A stretch of 15,698 nucleotides of DNA from an uncultured Bacilli bacterium (lineage in GTDB: Bacteria > Bacillota_I > Bacilli_A > RF39 > UBA660): the NCBI GenBank assembly GCA_947623755.1, contig CANQHB010000016.1, positions 1 to 15,698 on the forward strand. The letters run 5' to 3'. The notes beneath the pieces were generated by a model. The model had not been told where the DNA came from and did not search any database. It saw only the letters and a program-made list of their open reading frames with translations. Shown one piece after another: positions 6,188 to 13,268 of the stretch. Positions within the stretch are counted from its first letter, which is position 1. Each line of letters opens with the position of its first letter. The position numbers were made by a program, and so were the translations under genes.

Positions 6188-7390
6188 ATGATAAAAAGAG
6201 AAATAGAAGAAAAGTTTAAAAAAGCTTCAAAAAATAGAAAAGTTGTATTATTAACAGGAGCAAGACAAGTAGGAAAGTCTACTTTTATTAAAGACATAAA
6301 AGAAGATAACAGAACATATATAACTTTAGATGATTTAGCTTTAAGAGATTTAGCACAAAATGACCCCAAATTATTTTTAATGAACTATGATGGACCGGTT
6401 ATTATTGATGAAGTACAGTATGCGCCTAATTTATTTTCTTATATTAAAATGGACGTTGACGAAGCAAAAGAAAAAGGAAAATATTGGTTAACTGGTTCTC
6501 AAAAGTTTGAACTTATGAAAGATATTTCAGAATCTTTAGCAGGTCGGATTGGAATACTTGAAATGTCATCATTAAGTTTTGCTGAAAAAAAAGGTTTTAA
6601 ATCCCATTTATTTAATCCTACAAAAATTAAAAATAATTTTACGGTAACTATAAAAGAAATATTTGAAGATATATATCGAGGTGGAATGCCAGAATATATA
6701 GTGGATAATATTGATAGAAATGATTTTTTCAATGATTATATTTTAACTTATTTAGAAAGAGACGTTAGAAATTTAACACAAGTGGGCGATTTAAATAGAT
6801 TTAGAAAGTTTTTAATTGCTGTTGCAGCGAGAAATGGAGAAGTATTAAATTATAATTCTTTAAGCGAAGATGCCGATATTGATACAACTACGGCTAAAAG
6901 ATGGATGTCAATACTAGAGGCTAGTGATATTGTTTATTTGTTAAAGCCTTACTTTAAAAGTGAACTTAAAAGGACTACTAAAGCCCCTAAAATAGTATTT
7001 TTAGATAGTGGTCTATGTGCTTATTTAAGTGGATGGAATAGTGTAGATAATTTAATGAACTCTAGTGTTTCAGGACATTATCTTGAAAGTTTTATAATTA
7101 GTGAACTTATTAAAAATAAAAGAAATAACGCCGAAACATTAAATTATAATATATATTTTTATAGAGATAGAGATGGTAAAGAAATTGATTTATTAATAGA
7201 ACTTGATAATGTAGTTTATCCTTTTGAAATTAAAAAAACAGCTAATCCTAATAAAAGTATGATTAGTAATTTTAGTGTTTTACAAGAGGCTAATATTAAT
7301 GTTGGTAATGGTGGTATTTTATGTTTTTATCCTGAGATATTGCCATTAGATGAAAATAATAAATCTTATCCTATTTCAGTTATTTTTTAA
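6188..7390 (+). CDS. AAA-family ATPase with DUF4143 and PDDEXK-like C-terminal domain
   Basis: A 400-aa protein of the widespread AAA_14/DUF4143 family, whose cellular role is not established. Walker A is G-A-R-Q-V-G-K-S-T (24-32, Lys30) and Walker B is V-I-I-D-E (71-75). A sensor-1-like W-L-T-G-S-Q sits at 100-105, and an S-L-A-G-R-I arginine segment at 116-121. The middle domain contains E-R-D-V-R-N-L (190-196). The C-terminal domain carries D334 in K-E-I-D-L-L and E347-x-K349 in P-F-E-I-K-K, the D-x12-E-x-K pattern of PDDEXK nuclease-like folds found in this family. Full length and apparently intact. Expression should be strong given the consensus promoter and AGTGAGGTG site. Such genes often sit in variable genome regions; a defence role would be speculation. 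Confidence 0.92.
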   Translation: MIKREIEEKFKKASKNRKVVLLTGARQVGKSTFIKDIKEDNRTYITLDDLALRDLAQNDPKLFLMNYDGPVIIDEVQYAPNLFSYIKMDVDEAKEKGKYWLTGSQKFELMKDISESLAGRIGILEMSSLSFAEKKGFKSHLFNPTKIKNNFTVTIKEIFEDIYRGGMPEYIVDNIDRNDFFNDYILTYLERDVRNLTQVGDLNRFRKFLIAVAARNGEVLNYNSLSEDADIDTTTAKRWMSILEASDIVYLLKPYFKSELKRTTKAPKIVFLDSGLCAYLSGWNSVDNLMNSSVSGHYLESFIISELIKNKRNNAETLNYNIYFYRDRDGKEIDLLIELDNVVYPFEIKKTANPNKSMISNFSVLQEANINVGNGGILCFYPEILPLDENNKSYPISVIF

Positions 7391-7411
7391 AACAACTTCG
7401 GTTGTTTTTTT
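7389..7411 (+). terminator. UUCG-tetraloop terminator of the ATPase gene
   Basis: AAAACAAC (7389-7396), loop TTCG closed by C-G, GTTGTTTT (7401-7408), then T-run. The stem begins inside the TAA stop codon. Confidence 0.9.
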
Positions 7412-7417
7412 ATTTAA

Positions 7418-7448
7418 TAAAAAAAGAGTAAAGTCTAAACTTCACTCT
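7418..7448 (-). terminator. Minus-strand terminator after the surface-protein gene
   Basis: On the minus strand AGAGTGAAGT (7448-7439) pairs with ACTTTACTCT (7434-7425, one G-U), loop TTAG, then six or more T. It lies 70 nt beyond the stop of the 627-aa gene. Confidence 0.85.
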
Positions 7449-7457
7449 GTAATATGT

Positions 7458-7512
7458 TAGGCCGTAAAGGGTTGGCCTACTTGCCCATAAATAATATAGC
7501 ATTATGAGCAAG
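7458..7512 (-). other. Two hairpins in the 3' untranslated region of the surface-protein gene
   Basis: Between stop codon and terminator there are two extra stem-loops: an 11-bp stem with one mismatch (7480-7490 with 7502-7512) and TAGGCC/GGCCTA (7458-7463 with 7474-7479, 10-nt loop). The outer arm of the first (C7480) abuts the second. They may stabilise the mRNA end or form a structured RNA. Confidence 0.5.
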
Positions 7513-7518
7513 ATTTTA

Positions 7519-9402
7519 TTAATCTGTCACTATATAAGGATTTGAGGTTGTTCCTTTATTATCCTCATTATAAAATATAAATTTAGTATCTGCCTTCAGA
7601 TTTATTACCGGACGTACACCAGGTGCATTGTTGCCCACATAAGGTGCGCCGAGGTTGCCATTATCATCAACACGGAACACGTCAGCTGTACTGCCACTAA
7701 ATTCAGATGGAGACATTGTCCAATAATAAGTTCCAGTGTTTAACCAATAACTTGTATTATTTTGTCCTGCAAATCCTCCGGCTAGTACTACTTCATCTGC
7801 TGTTATTAAGCCTACTGGATTTTCTAATTTATGATTTCCTTGATTTGAACTTTCTACTGTAAATAAGTCTTTATCTTTTTGAGCACATTTTAATGTTGGA
7901 TTTTGTACCGTTCCCATACTTGTGCTATTTTTTTCCATAAATCTATCGTACGCTCCATAAATGGTAATATCTTTTCCGTAGCCAGTGTTCTTATAAATTG
8001 TACTTCCATGATTATTTGTTGCCACTTTTCTGTCATTGCAAAAGCCAGCATTTTCATCTATTTGACTTATATATGGTGTTTCATCTAATTTCGTACCAAC
8101 AAACCATTCATCAACTTTCGTTGCTATATTACTTATATGCTCATTAGTATGAGTTAAATCATATGTTTTTTGACTTGCTGAACCATAGTAATATCCAACG
8201 TATGTATTATCTTCTGCGGATTTATTATACATTTTACTATTTAAGGCATTTACACCATTTTCTGTTGGTACTGGTCCTTCTCCGGCATAGATTAATCTTA
8301 TTGTTCCATCACCATTTACTCGAATGATTCGCCACCATATATCTTCTCCTGTACTTGTTTGTCCAAATTTGACCCAGTTATTATTGGTTGTTCCTCTAAA
8401 ATAGTAACTTTCACCATCGTCATCTGGGGCACTGCATATTAATTTTTGTGAAGTCTCTATTCCTGTTACTGTTACTTCTCCATTTTGTTCTGTTGGACAA
8501 TTAGTTGATTTTAATTTTTTCATATCTGATAATAAATTTGCTCCTGTATATATTTTATCAAAATATAACTCACATTCTGTTCCACTTTTTGTTAATTTTT
8601 CAAAATATACTCTTTTATTTTTATAATCATACCCTGGTAATGCTTCATTATTACAGACACTCATATCTGGATTTATAGTATAACCACTTTGGGGTATGTC
8701 GTCTGTTTTTTCATACTTTCCATCTTCTTGTTCTATGTACGCTGCAATAATGTTAATGTCAGGTTTGGTATCACTGGCCTCGGCATTTATTACTCCATTA
8801 AATGAACCTCCTTTATCTTGTGGATATTGGTCATTATTTTCATTTGGATATTCGATTATGATATAATAATATACTACTTGTCCATCTGGGGTGGCATTGA
8901 TAAATTCATCTTTGGCTAGTTCTACTTTTATACTTTCACTACTTGACCTTATTGTTCCGGTTGTTAATACCTCTCCCATTTGGCTTTCGTTTTTTATTTC
9001 ACAAGTTTCATATAGTTTTCTTCCTCCACTTACTTGTTCATCATGTTTTTTACAAGTTGAACTTGTTTCGATTTGACTACTTGTTTTATAAACGGTGAAT
9101 TTTAAATTTGTGGCTAAGGTATTATTTCCAGTCCATATTAAATTATAAGGTATTAGTTCATTATTACCTGTTGCTGTTACTTTAATTCTAGAAATATCTT
9201 TATGTCCTGGTAACATTCCTTCTGCATTAAAGTTTAACTCTCCTTCAACTTTTAGAGTTGCCCCATGGATATTAGCAGTTGTTACAGTAGTATTTGCTCC
9301 CTTTCCATCTAATAAGGTTCTTCCTACAAAATAAGCTAAAGCTATACTTACTGTTAGTAACATTACAAACACTACAACTATTATTTTTTTATTCTTTTTC
9401 AT
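7519..9402 (-). CDS. Secreted or membrane-anchored surface protein with SipW/TasA-like N-terminus and DUF6273-like C-terminus
   Basis: A 627-aa protein. A Lys-rich start and hydrophobic helix (7-25) end in I-A-L-A-Y, either a signal peptide or an anchor. Residues 36-110 (T-A-N-I, then M-L-P-G-H followed by a beta-rich segment) resemble SipW-dependent TasA/camelysin-like domains. Residues 215-282 form a small two-Cys module (S-G-Y-T, then T-x-C-x-x-Y-F) of a kind I associate with uncultured gut Bacilli. The C-terminal half opens with D-I-W-W-R-I-I-R-V-N-G-D-G-T-I-R (354-369) and ends with Y-W-T-M-S-P ... G-V-R-P-V-I-N-L (560-602), a DUF6273-like signature with a lectin-fold look. Eight cysteines (117, 134, 250, 277, 302, 323, 455, 506) could form four consecutive disulfides. 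No LPXTG motif. AAGGAAG lies 8 nt before the ATG. Probably an adhesin or matrix protein; ligand unknown. Confidence 0.85.
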   Translation of the reverse strand: MKKNKKIIVVVFVMLLTVSIALAYFVGRTLLDGKGANTTVTTANIHGATLKVEGELNFNAEGMLPGHKDISRIKVTATGNNELIPYNLIWTGNNTLATNLKFTVYKTSSQIETSSTCKKHDEQVSGGRKLYETCEIKNESQMGEVLTTGTIRSSSESIKVELAKDEFINATPDGQVVYYYIIIEYPNENNDQYPQDKGGSFNGVINAEASDTKPDINIIAAYIEQEDGKYEKTDDIPQSGYTINPDMSVCNNEALPGYDYKNKRVYFEKLTKSGTECELYFDKIYTGANLLSDMKKLKSTNCPTEQNGEVTVTGIETSQKLICSAPDDDGESYYFRGTTNNNWVKFGQTSTGEDIWWRIIRVNGDGTIRLIYAGEGPVPTENGVNALNSKMYNKSAEDNTYVGYYYGSASQKTYDLTHTNEHISNIATKVDEWFVGTKLDETPYISQIDENAGFCNDRKVATNNHGSTIYKNTGYGKDITIYGAYDRFMEKNSTSMGTVQNPTLKCAQKDKDLFTVESSNQGNHKLENPVGLITADEVVLAGGFAGQNNTSYWLNTGTYYWTMSPSEFSGSTADVFRVDDNGNLGAPYVGNNAPGVRPVINLKADTKFIFYNEDNKGTTSNPYIVTD

Positions 9403-9445
9403 TTTCCCAACTTCCTTACCCTAGAATTTTCTAGTTTATATAAAA

Positions 9446-9474
9446 ATTATAAACTGTGTTATTGTAAAAGTCAA
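9446..9474 (-). promoter_or_regulatory. Strong promoter of the surface-protein gene
   Basis: On the minus strand TTGACT, 17-nt spacer, TATAAT. The 5' leader of about 40 nt contains the palindrome CTAGAA-TT-TTCTAG (9421-9434), positioned just past the expected transcription start, where a repressor could block initiation. Confidence 0.8.
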
Positions 9475-9490
9475 GAAAAATGTTAATATA

Positions 9491-9506
9491 TTAGCCACTT
9501 TTTAGC
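9491..9506. repeat. Direct repeat TTAGC with one-helical-turn spacing
   Basis: TTAGC at 9491-9495 and 9502-9506, 11 bp apart start to start, in the divergent region between the surface-protein and double-XRE genes. It overlaps the likely promoter of the XRE gene. Possible regulator sites on one face of the helix; short enough to be chance. Confidence 0.3.
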
Positions 9507-9546
9507 TTATATAAAATTTTTTTGAGAAAATTAAAATGGTGATTAT

Positions 9547-10008
9547 ATGAATTATGGTTACAATTTAAAATTAATTAGAACAGCTGAACTTATTTCTCAG
9601 AAAAAAGTAGCTGAAATGTTTGGTATTAGTCGGACAACATATAAAGAATATGAATTACAAAATGCTATTATTCCTATTAAGCATTTAATACTATTTTGTT
9701 CCTTTTTTGAAGTTTCTGTGGATTATGTTTTGGGATTTTCTAATAATGAAAAATATCCGAATGCTAATTATGAAGTAAATTTAAATAAAATGGGATTAAG
9801 ATTAAAAGAATTTAGAAAAGAAAATAAATTAACACAAAATAGTTTAGCTTTAGAATTAAATATTGCTAGGTCAATATTATCTTTATATGAAAATGGTAAA
9901 TTTTTAATTTCAACTCATCTCCTTTATGATATATGTAAAAAATATCATATTTCCGCGGATTATTTATTAGCTTTAATAGATACTCCTAAATATTTAGAAA
10001 AAAAATAA
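9547..10008 (+). CDS. Transcriptional regulator with two tandem XRE/Cro-type HTH domains
   Basis: A 153-aa protein made almost entirely of two HTH_3 domains. Domain 1 spans about residues 5-62 (S-Q-K-K-V-A-E-M-F-G-I-S-R-T-T-Y-K-E-Y-E, ending S-V-D-Y-V-L-G). Domain 2 spans about 83-140 (L-T-Q-N-S-L-A-L-E-L-N-I-A-R-S-I-L-S-L-Y-E, ending S-A-D-Y-L-L-A). No effector or membrane domain is present, so one polypeptide may bind both halves of an operator like a dimer. The ATG at 9547 has a short-spaced GGTG site (9539-9542). It is divergent from the surface-protein gene, with 144 bp between the starts, so that gene and itself are the obvious candidate targets; this is inference from position. Confidence 0.9.
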   Translation: MNYGYNLKLIRTAELISQKKVAEMFGISRTTYKEYELQNAIIPIKHLILFCSFFEVSVDYVLGFSNNEKYPNANYEVNLNKMGLRLKEFRKENKLTQNSLALELNIARSILSLYENGKFLISTHLLYDICKKYHISADYLLALIDTPKYLEKK

Positions 10009-10035
10009 TTGACTAAGATAAGCCAATTATTTTTT
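10000..10035. terminator. Bidirectional terminator shared by convergent genes
   Basis: Stem AATAATTG (10004-10011) with CAATTATT (10024-10031), 12-nt loop, an A-run to the left and a T-run to the right, so it can work in both directions. The stop codon of the XRE gene (10006-10008) pairs exactly with that of the HAD gene (10027-10029). Confidence 0.85.
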
Positions 10036-10644
10036 CTTTAAGATAAGTTCATAAGTTTGGGAATCTTTTAAATTACTTGGTAATAAAAGACGTAAGATTT
10101 CACCCCAGTTATTTACTTCAGTAGTAAAAGGATTATTTAATATAACTTCACTATTTTTTGCACGCAGATATATGTTATTAATAGAGGCCGTACTTAAAGA
10201 CTTAATTGTTTTGGGGTTATCTTCAATCATATAACATACTTTTAAGGCCCGGCATAGTTTTACTTTATCTTTAATACTAAAGTATATATCATCATAAGGG
10301 ATTTCGTTTTTAGTTAAAACTTGTTTTACTGCTTCTTTGGTTTCACTTTTAATTAAACCCCGAGACGTAATTAAATATATTTTGTAACCATGATATTTTA
10401 AAATAGTTAGGGCTTCTTTAACTAATGGAAGAGGACTAGTTTTAGAAGTAGCTAATAATAAATAATCGTTTAGAAATTTAGTCTGTTCTTCTTTAGTCCA
10501 GTTATATCTATTTAGATAATCAAATTCTTCCGGGTTTACTACCCCTTTTTTGTTTAATATTAAGAAATCATACATTTCGGCATAAGTATGCATTGTTCGT
10601 TCAAAATCTAATATTACGCCATCGATATCAATACCTAAAATCAT
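10027..10644 (-). CDS. HAD-superfamily phosphatase, 5'-nucleotidase-like
   Basis: A 205-aa haloacid-dehalogenase-fold enzyme. Motif I is G-I-D-I-D-G-V (4-10) with nucleophile D6 and acid/base D8. Motif II is L-I-T-S-R (91-95). The motif III lysine is probably K126 or K128 in S-I-K-D-K-V-K-L. Motif IV is M-I-E-D-N-P (139-144) with D142. The helical insert after motif I and the D-x-D-G-V core resemble 5'(3')-deoxyribonucleotidase/NT5C-like and YorS-type proteins, so a nucleotide or sugar-phosphate substrate is plausible. I place the start at the ATG at 10644, which has a strong AGGAGG site. A longer in-frame start at 10677 would lie within the preceding gene and has no such site. The ATG follows the radical SAM stop codon by one base, and AGGAGG lies inside that gene, so the two are translationally coupled. 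Confidence 0.88.
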   Translation of the reverse strand: MILGIDIDGVILDFERTMHTYAEMYDFLILNKKGVVNPEEFDYLNRYNWTKEEQTKFLNDYLLLATSKTSPLPLVKEALTILKYHGYKIYLITSRGLIKSETKEAVKQVLTKNEIPYDDIYFSIKDKVKLCRALKVCYMIEDNPKTIKSLSTASINNIYLRAKNSEVILNNPFTTEVNNWGEILRLLLPSNLKDSQTYELILKKK

Positions 10645-10645
10645 T

Positions 10646-11761
10646 TTATTTCCTCCTAGTTCTTTGCCATGCTTCACTTATATAGGGACTTTCATAAAAT
10701 TGGGCGTCTACAGTATAACCAGTTAGCCATTTAATCATTCTTACGTCAGAGGTAGTTAGGGGTTCTTTTATTTTTAAAATTTTGCCACTTATATGACTAC
10801 AATCAGCCGTAGGAAATTCACAAATTTTTTGTTTTTTTAATATGCATTCGTGGTTTTTGGTTTCAATAATTTCGTAACTAAAAGGAATTAAATCAGTTAA
10901 GTTAGAATTAAGCTCTAAATTATTTTTGAAGGTAAAACATTTTTCTTTCATGGGGCATTTAAAACACCCTACTTCATTGGGACGGTAGTAATGGGCATTA
11001 TAATCGCGGGGAAGATTATGGACATAGCTAAACAGACAAGAAGTTTTCCAAAAAATAGGAACTTCGTAAGTTTGGGCAAGATTTTCAAAAAGTTCTACTA
11101 CTTTAGGGGCAATGATTTTTTTATGACCAAAACTATAACCGGGATAAGGTTTTAAGGGGATATTTTGTTCTTGCCAAATTTTGGTACTTTCCGGTTTTCC
11201 CTGTAAGCCGGAATAGCCTATTGCTAAGTGGTATTTTTGAGCTAATTTTAAAACTTTCATAAATACTTCCTTACTATCATTAACCTGATAAATAATCGGC
11301 CGAAATTCAATAGAGTATTTGTAATTGCTTTTTCTTTTAGTCGTGGTTTCTAAGTTCTTTTCAAAACGAACCATACTACTACCATCGAGATAGGAGTTAG
11401 TGCCAAAACAAGAAAAGGCAACATGAAGGTCTAAATTAAAAGGAATATCGGGGAATTTCGAAAAATCACCTTTTGTTATTAAAATAACAGGCCCTTTATG
11501 ATTTCTTTTTTCTAATTCTTTTAAAATATGAACCGTATTATCTATTTGCAAAAGCGGGTCACCATAAAAAAGATTAACCGCCACAGGAATATTAGTTAAA
11601 GCTGGATTTATGTCCGTGGGATAAAGGTGATAATGTTTTTCTTCTTCTTTTTCGCCATTTAAACGGCAATATTTACAATCATAACAACAATTTAGGGAAT
11701 CACCTAATAAATAAAAAGACTTAGCTAATAAAATATTTTCTTGGATTTTTAATTCATTCAT
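10646..11761 (-). CDS. Radical SAM-like iron-sulfur protein with extra C-terminal cysteine cluster
   Basis: A 371-aa protein. C25-x3-C29-x2-C32 (C-C-Y-D-C-K-Y-C) is the radical SAM [4Fe-4S] signature. F-Y-G-D-P-L-L at 65-71 occupies the usual GGEP position, and V-I-L-I-T-K-G-D at 92-99 recalls the I-x-T-K strand of spore-photolyase-like (SPL) radical SAM enzymes. A second cluster C266-x2-C269-x5-C275 (G-C-F-K-C-P-M-K-E-K-C) suits an auxiliary Fe-S cluster, with C306, C314 and C321 further on. Not spore photolyase itself, and I cannot assign a reaction. GAGGTG precedes the ATG at 11761. Coupled to the HAD phosphatase downstream; the LysR gene lies 87 bp upstream on the same strand. Pairing suggests the two act on one small molecule or nucleotide; this is inference. 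Confidence 0.85.
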   Translation of the reverse strand: MNELKIQENILLAKSFYLLGDSLNCCYDCKYCRLNGEKEEEKHYHLYPTDINPALTNIPVAVNLFYGDPLLQIDNTVHILKELEKRNHKGPVILITKGDFSKFPDIPFNLDLHVAFSCFGTNSYLDGSSMVRFEKNLETTTKRKSNYKYSIEFRPIIYQVNDSKEVFMKVLKLAQKYHLAIGYSGLQGKPESTKIWQEQNIPLKPYPGYSFGHKKIIAPKVVELFENLAQTYEVPIFWKTSCLFSYVHNLPRDYNAHYYRPNEVGCFKCPMKEKCFTFKNNLELNSNLTDLIPFSYEIIETKNHECILKKQKICEFPTADCSHISGKILKIKEPLTTSDVRMIKWLTGYTVDAQFYESPYISEAWQRTRRK

Positions 11762-11780
11762 AATTCTACACCTCTAGATA

Positions 11781-11809
11781 ACTATAACATTTTTTGAAGA
11801 TTTTGAAAA
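11781..11809 (-). promoter_or_regulatory. Candidate promoter of the radical SAM-HAD operon
   Basis: On the minus strand TTTTCA, 17 nt, TATAGT with TG one base upstream (extended -10), 20 nt before the start codon. No strong terminator separates it from the LysR gene, so read-through is also possible. Confidence 0.45.
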
Positions 11810-11848
11810 ATATTATTTTGGCATAGATGTTATGACTTTTTTTCATAG

Positions 11849-12751
11849 CTATATTTTAAAGTTAGGCTTAATATAGTTTTTAATAAAATAGATAGGAGCT
11901 GTTGTTAAATATTGGGGAATATATACTAAATTAATGGTGGTTGTCGGTAATTTTTCTTCTAAATCTAAAAGAATTAATTCTTTACTTGCTAGTTCTTCTT
12001 TAACTAAATCTAAAATTAAATAACCGACTCCTAGTTGTTCTTTAATAGCACTAATAATCATTTCACTAGTATGAATATTTATAATATTATGAATACTTAC
12101 TTGGTATTTATCTAAAACTGTATCTAATTCTTGACGGTTATTAGTTCCTTTAATAGGGAAAATTACGGGAATGTCTTCTAAATCTTTTAGTTTAGATACT
12201 TTTTTAGGTAAAAAATTAGGTAAAGCAACAAAGCCATTTTGAACTTCTTTTAACGGGATTATTTTTATGTCATTTAATTTAGTATTAATAGGAGACGTAT
12301 CAATAATAAAATCGATTTCATGCCTTTCTAAAAGATTTAATAATTGGGAGGTGGATTTACTAATAATAGTTATTTCAATATTGGGATATTCTTTATGGAA
12401 TTTGGCAATGTTAGAAAAGATAAAGAAAGAACCTATTTGGGATGGAACGCCAATAGAAATTTGACCTTTTTGCATTGTTTCACTTTCAAGCATAGCTCTT
12501 CTGGCGATAGCAAAGGTATTATAGGCTTGGTCAATATAAAATAGTAATTCTTTACCTTTATCAGTGAGGGTTATGCCTTTATTGGTGCGATAAAAAAGTT
12601 GAGTATTTAAGTTACTTTCTAATTTTTTTAGAGATTTACTGACGGCCGATTGGGAGATATAGTTTTTTTCGGCACATTTAGAGATACTTTTATATTGGGC
12701 AGTTTCATAAAAAGTTTTATAAAGATTGAGGTTAATATCATTTTTAGTCAT
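11849..12751 (-). CDS. LysR-family transcriptional regulator
   Basis: A 300-aa LysR-type regulator. The N-terminal winged HTH (about residues 5-65) reads F-Y-E-T-A-Q-Y-K-S-I-S-K-C-A-E, then Y-I-S-Q-S-A-V-S-K-S-L-K-K-L-E and Q-L-F-Y-R-T-N-K-G-I-T-L-T, all canonical. An effector-binding periplasmic-binding-protein-like domain follows (about 88-300), opening G-Q-I-S-I-G-V-P-S-Q-I-G. I start it at the ATG at 12751, with AAGGTG a few bases upstream; a GTG at 12760 in the same frame is less likely. The stop codon of the HD-like gene lies 10 nt upstream and overlaps the ribosome binding site, so the two form an operon. LysR proteins usually regulate neighbouring metabolic genes, so the radical SAM-HAD genes are natural candidates. 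Effector unknown. Confidence 0.93.
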   Translation of the reverse strand: MTKNDINLNLYKTFYETAQYKSISKCAEKNYISQSAVSKSLKKLESNLNTQLFYRTNKGITLTDKGKELLFYIDQAYNTFAIARRAMLESETMQKGQISIGVPSQIGSFFIFSNIAKFHKEYPNIEITIISKSTSQLLNLLERHEIDFIIDTSPINTKLNDIKIIPLKEVQNGFVALPNFLPKKVSKLKDLEDIPVIFPIKGTNNRQELDTVLDKYQVSIHNIINIHTSEMIISAIKEQLGVGYLILDLVKEELASKELILLDLEEKLPTTTINLVYIPQYLTTAPIYFIKNYIKPNFKI

Positions 12752-12761
12752 TTTAAACACC

Positions 12762-13211
12762 TTACTTACTTAAATTTTTTGTTAATAGTTCATTTCTTAT
12801 TTTATTTAGCATTAATATTCTTTTTATAATTTCATCGGGATTACTGGCCAAAACTAAGGCATATTGCATAGTTAGAAGTTCATGGGCTAACTCCAGATTT
12901 TCAACATTTTGGGGATTTATTAATATATTATAATTATTAATTAAATACATGATATGGCAAATAAACTCAGGATGATAATTAAGGCGAAGTAATATTTTTA
13001 GAGTTAAATTTGGGTCAAGATTATGGAATAAGAGTGCCATTTTAACGGCAATATTAGAAGTAATAGCAGTTCTTAAAGCAATAAGCGTGCGTTTTCTAAG
13101 GGTTTCATCAAGGCTTTCTAGTTCGGGAATTAGCTTTAATAAATAGGATAAATGGGGTCCATATGTGTTAGTTATAAGGATTTCTTCAAGATTTTTGGGA
13201 ATTTCTGTCAT
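12762..13211 (-). CDS. Small protein resembling a degenerate HD-type (CCA-adding-enzyme-like) domain
   Basis: A 149-aa, largely helical, probably cytoplasmic protein with no sure family. Residues 43-97 read like the HD domain of tRNA CCA-transferases and related phosphohydrolases: an A-V-K-M-A-L-L-F-H-N segment (55-64) where the family has A-A-L-L-H-D, then I-L-L-R-L-N-Y (73-79) and an I-M-Y-L-I-N-N-Y helix (87-94) where the second His normally lies. The metal-binding His-Asp pair has become H63-N64, and the linker after it is much shortened, so catalysis is doubtful. The ATG at 13211 has an AAAGGAC site. It is first in an operon with the LysR gene, so it might sense or modulate that regulator. 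The family link is from pattern only. Confidence 0.8.
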   Translation of the reverse strand: MTEIPKNLEEILITNTYGPHLSYLLKLIPELESLDETLRKRTLIALRTAITSNIAVKMALLFHNLDPNLTLKILLRLNYHPEFICHIMYLINNYNILINPQNVENLELAHELLTMQYALVLASNPDEIIKRILMLNKIRNELLTKNLSK

Positions 13212-13235
13212 AAATATGTCCTTTCGTTTTAATTT

Positions 13236-13244
13236 ATTATAGCA
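13236..13244 (-). promoter_or_regulatory. Extended -10 promoter of the HD-like/LysR operon
   Basis: On the minus strand TGCTATAAT (TATAAT at 13241-13236), about 25 nt before the start codon. No convincing -35, as is common with a TGn element. It is back to back with the promoter at 13260-13268. Confidence 0.6.
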
Positions 13245-13259
13245 TATATTTTTAATTAG

Positions 13260-13268
13260 TGATATAAT
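13260..13268 (+). promoter_or_regulatory. Extended -10 promoter of the 39-codon ORF
   Basis: TGATATAAT, with TATAAT at 13263-13268, 24 nt before the ATG. Predicted leader of about 18 nt beginning next to the GGAGGTGG ribosome binding site. Confidence 0.6.

Noticed and set aside
6188..7390. Calling the DUF4143 ATPase a defence gene
   Set aside because: The family is common in many genomic settings, and no neighbouring toxin, nuclease partner or mobile element supports a defence call; only the domain content is reported.
10645..10677. Longer start for the HAD phosphatase inside the radical SAM gene
   Set aside because: The AGGAGG site fits the ATG at 10644, and the HAD motif I begins right after that start as usual in the family; the extension has no ribosome binding site.
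10646..11761. Prokaryotic viperin (antiviral radical SAM)
   Set aside because: Viperin signature context and its usual nucleotide-kinase neighbour are missing; the partner here is a phosphatase, and the GGEP-position motif differs.
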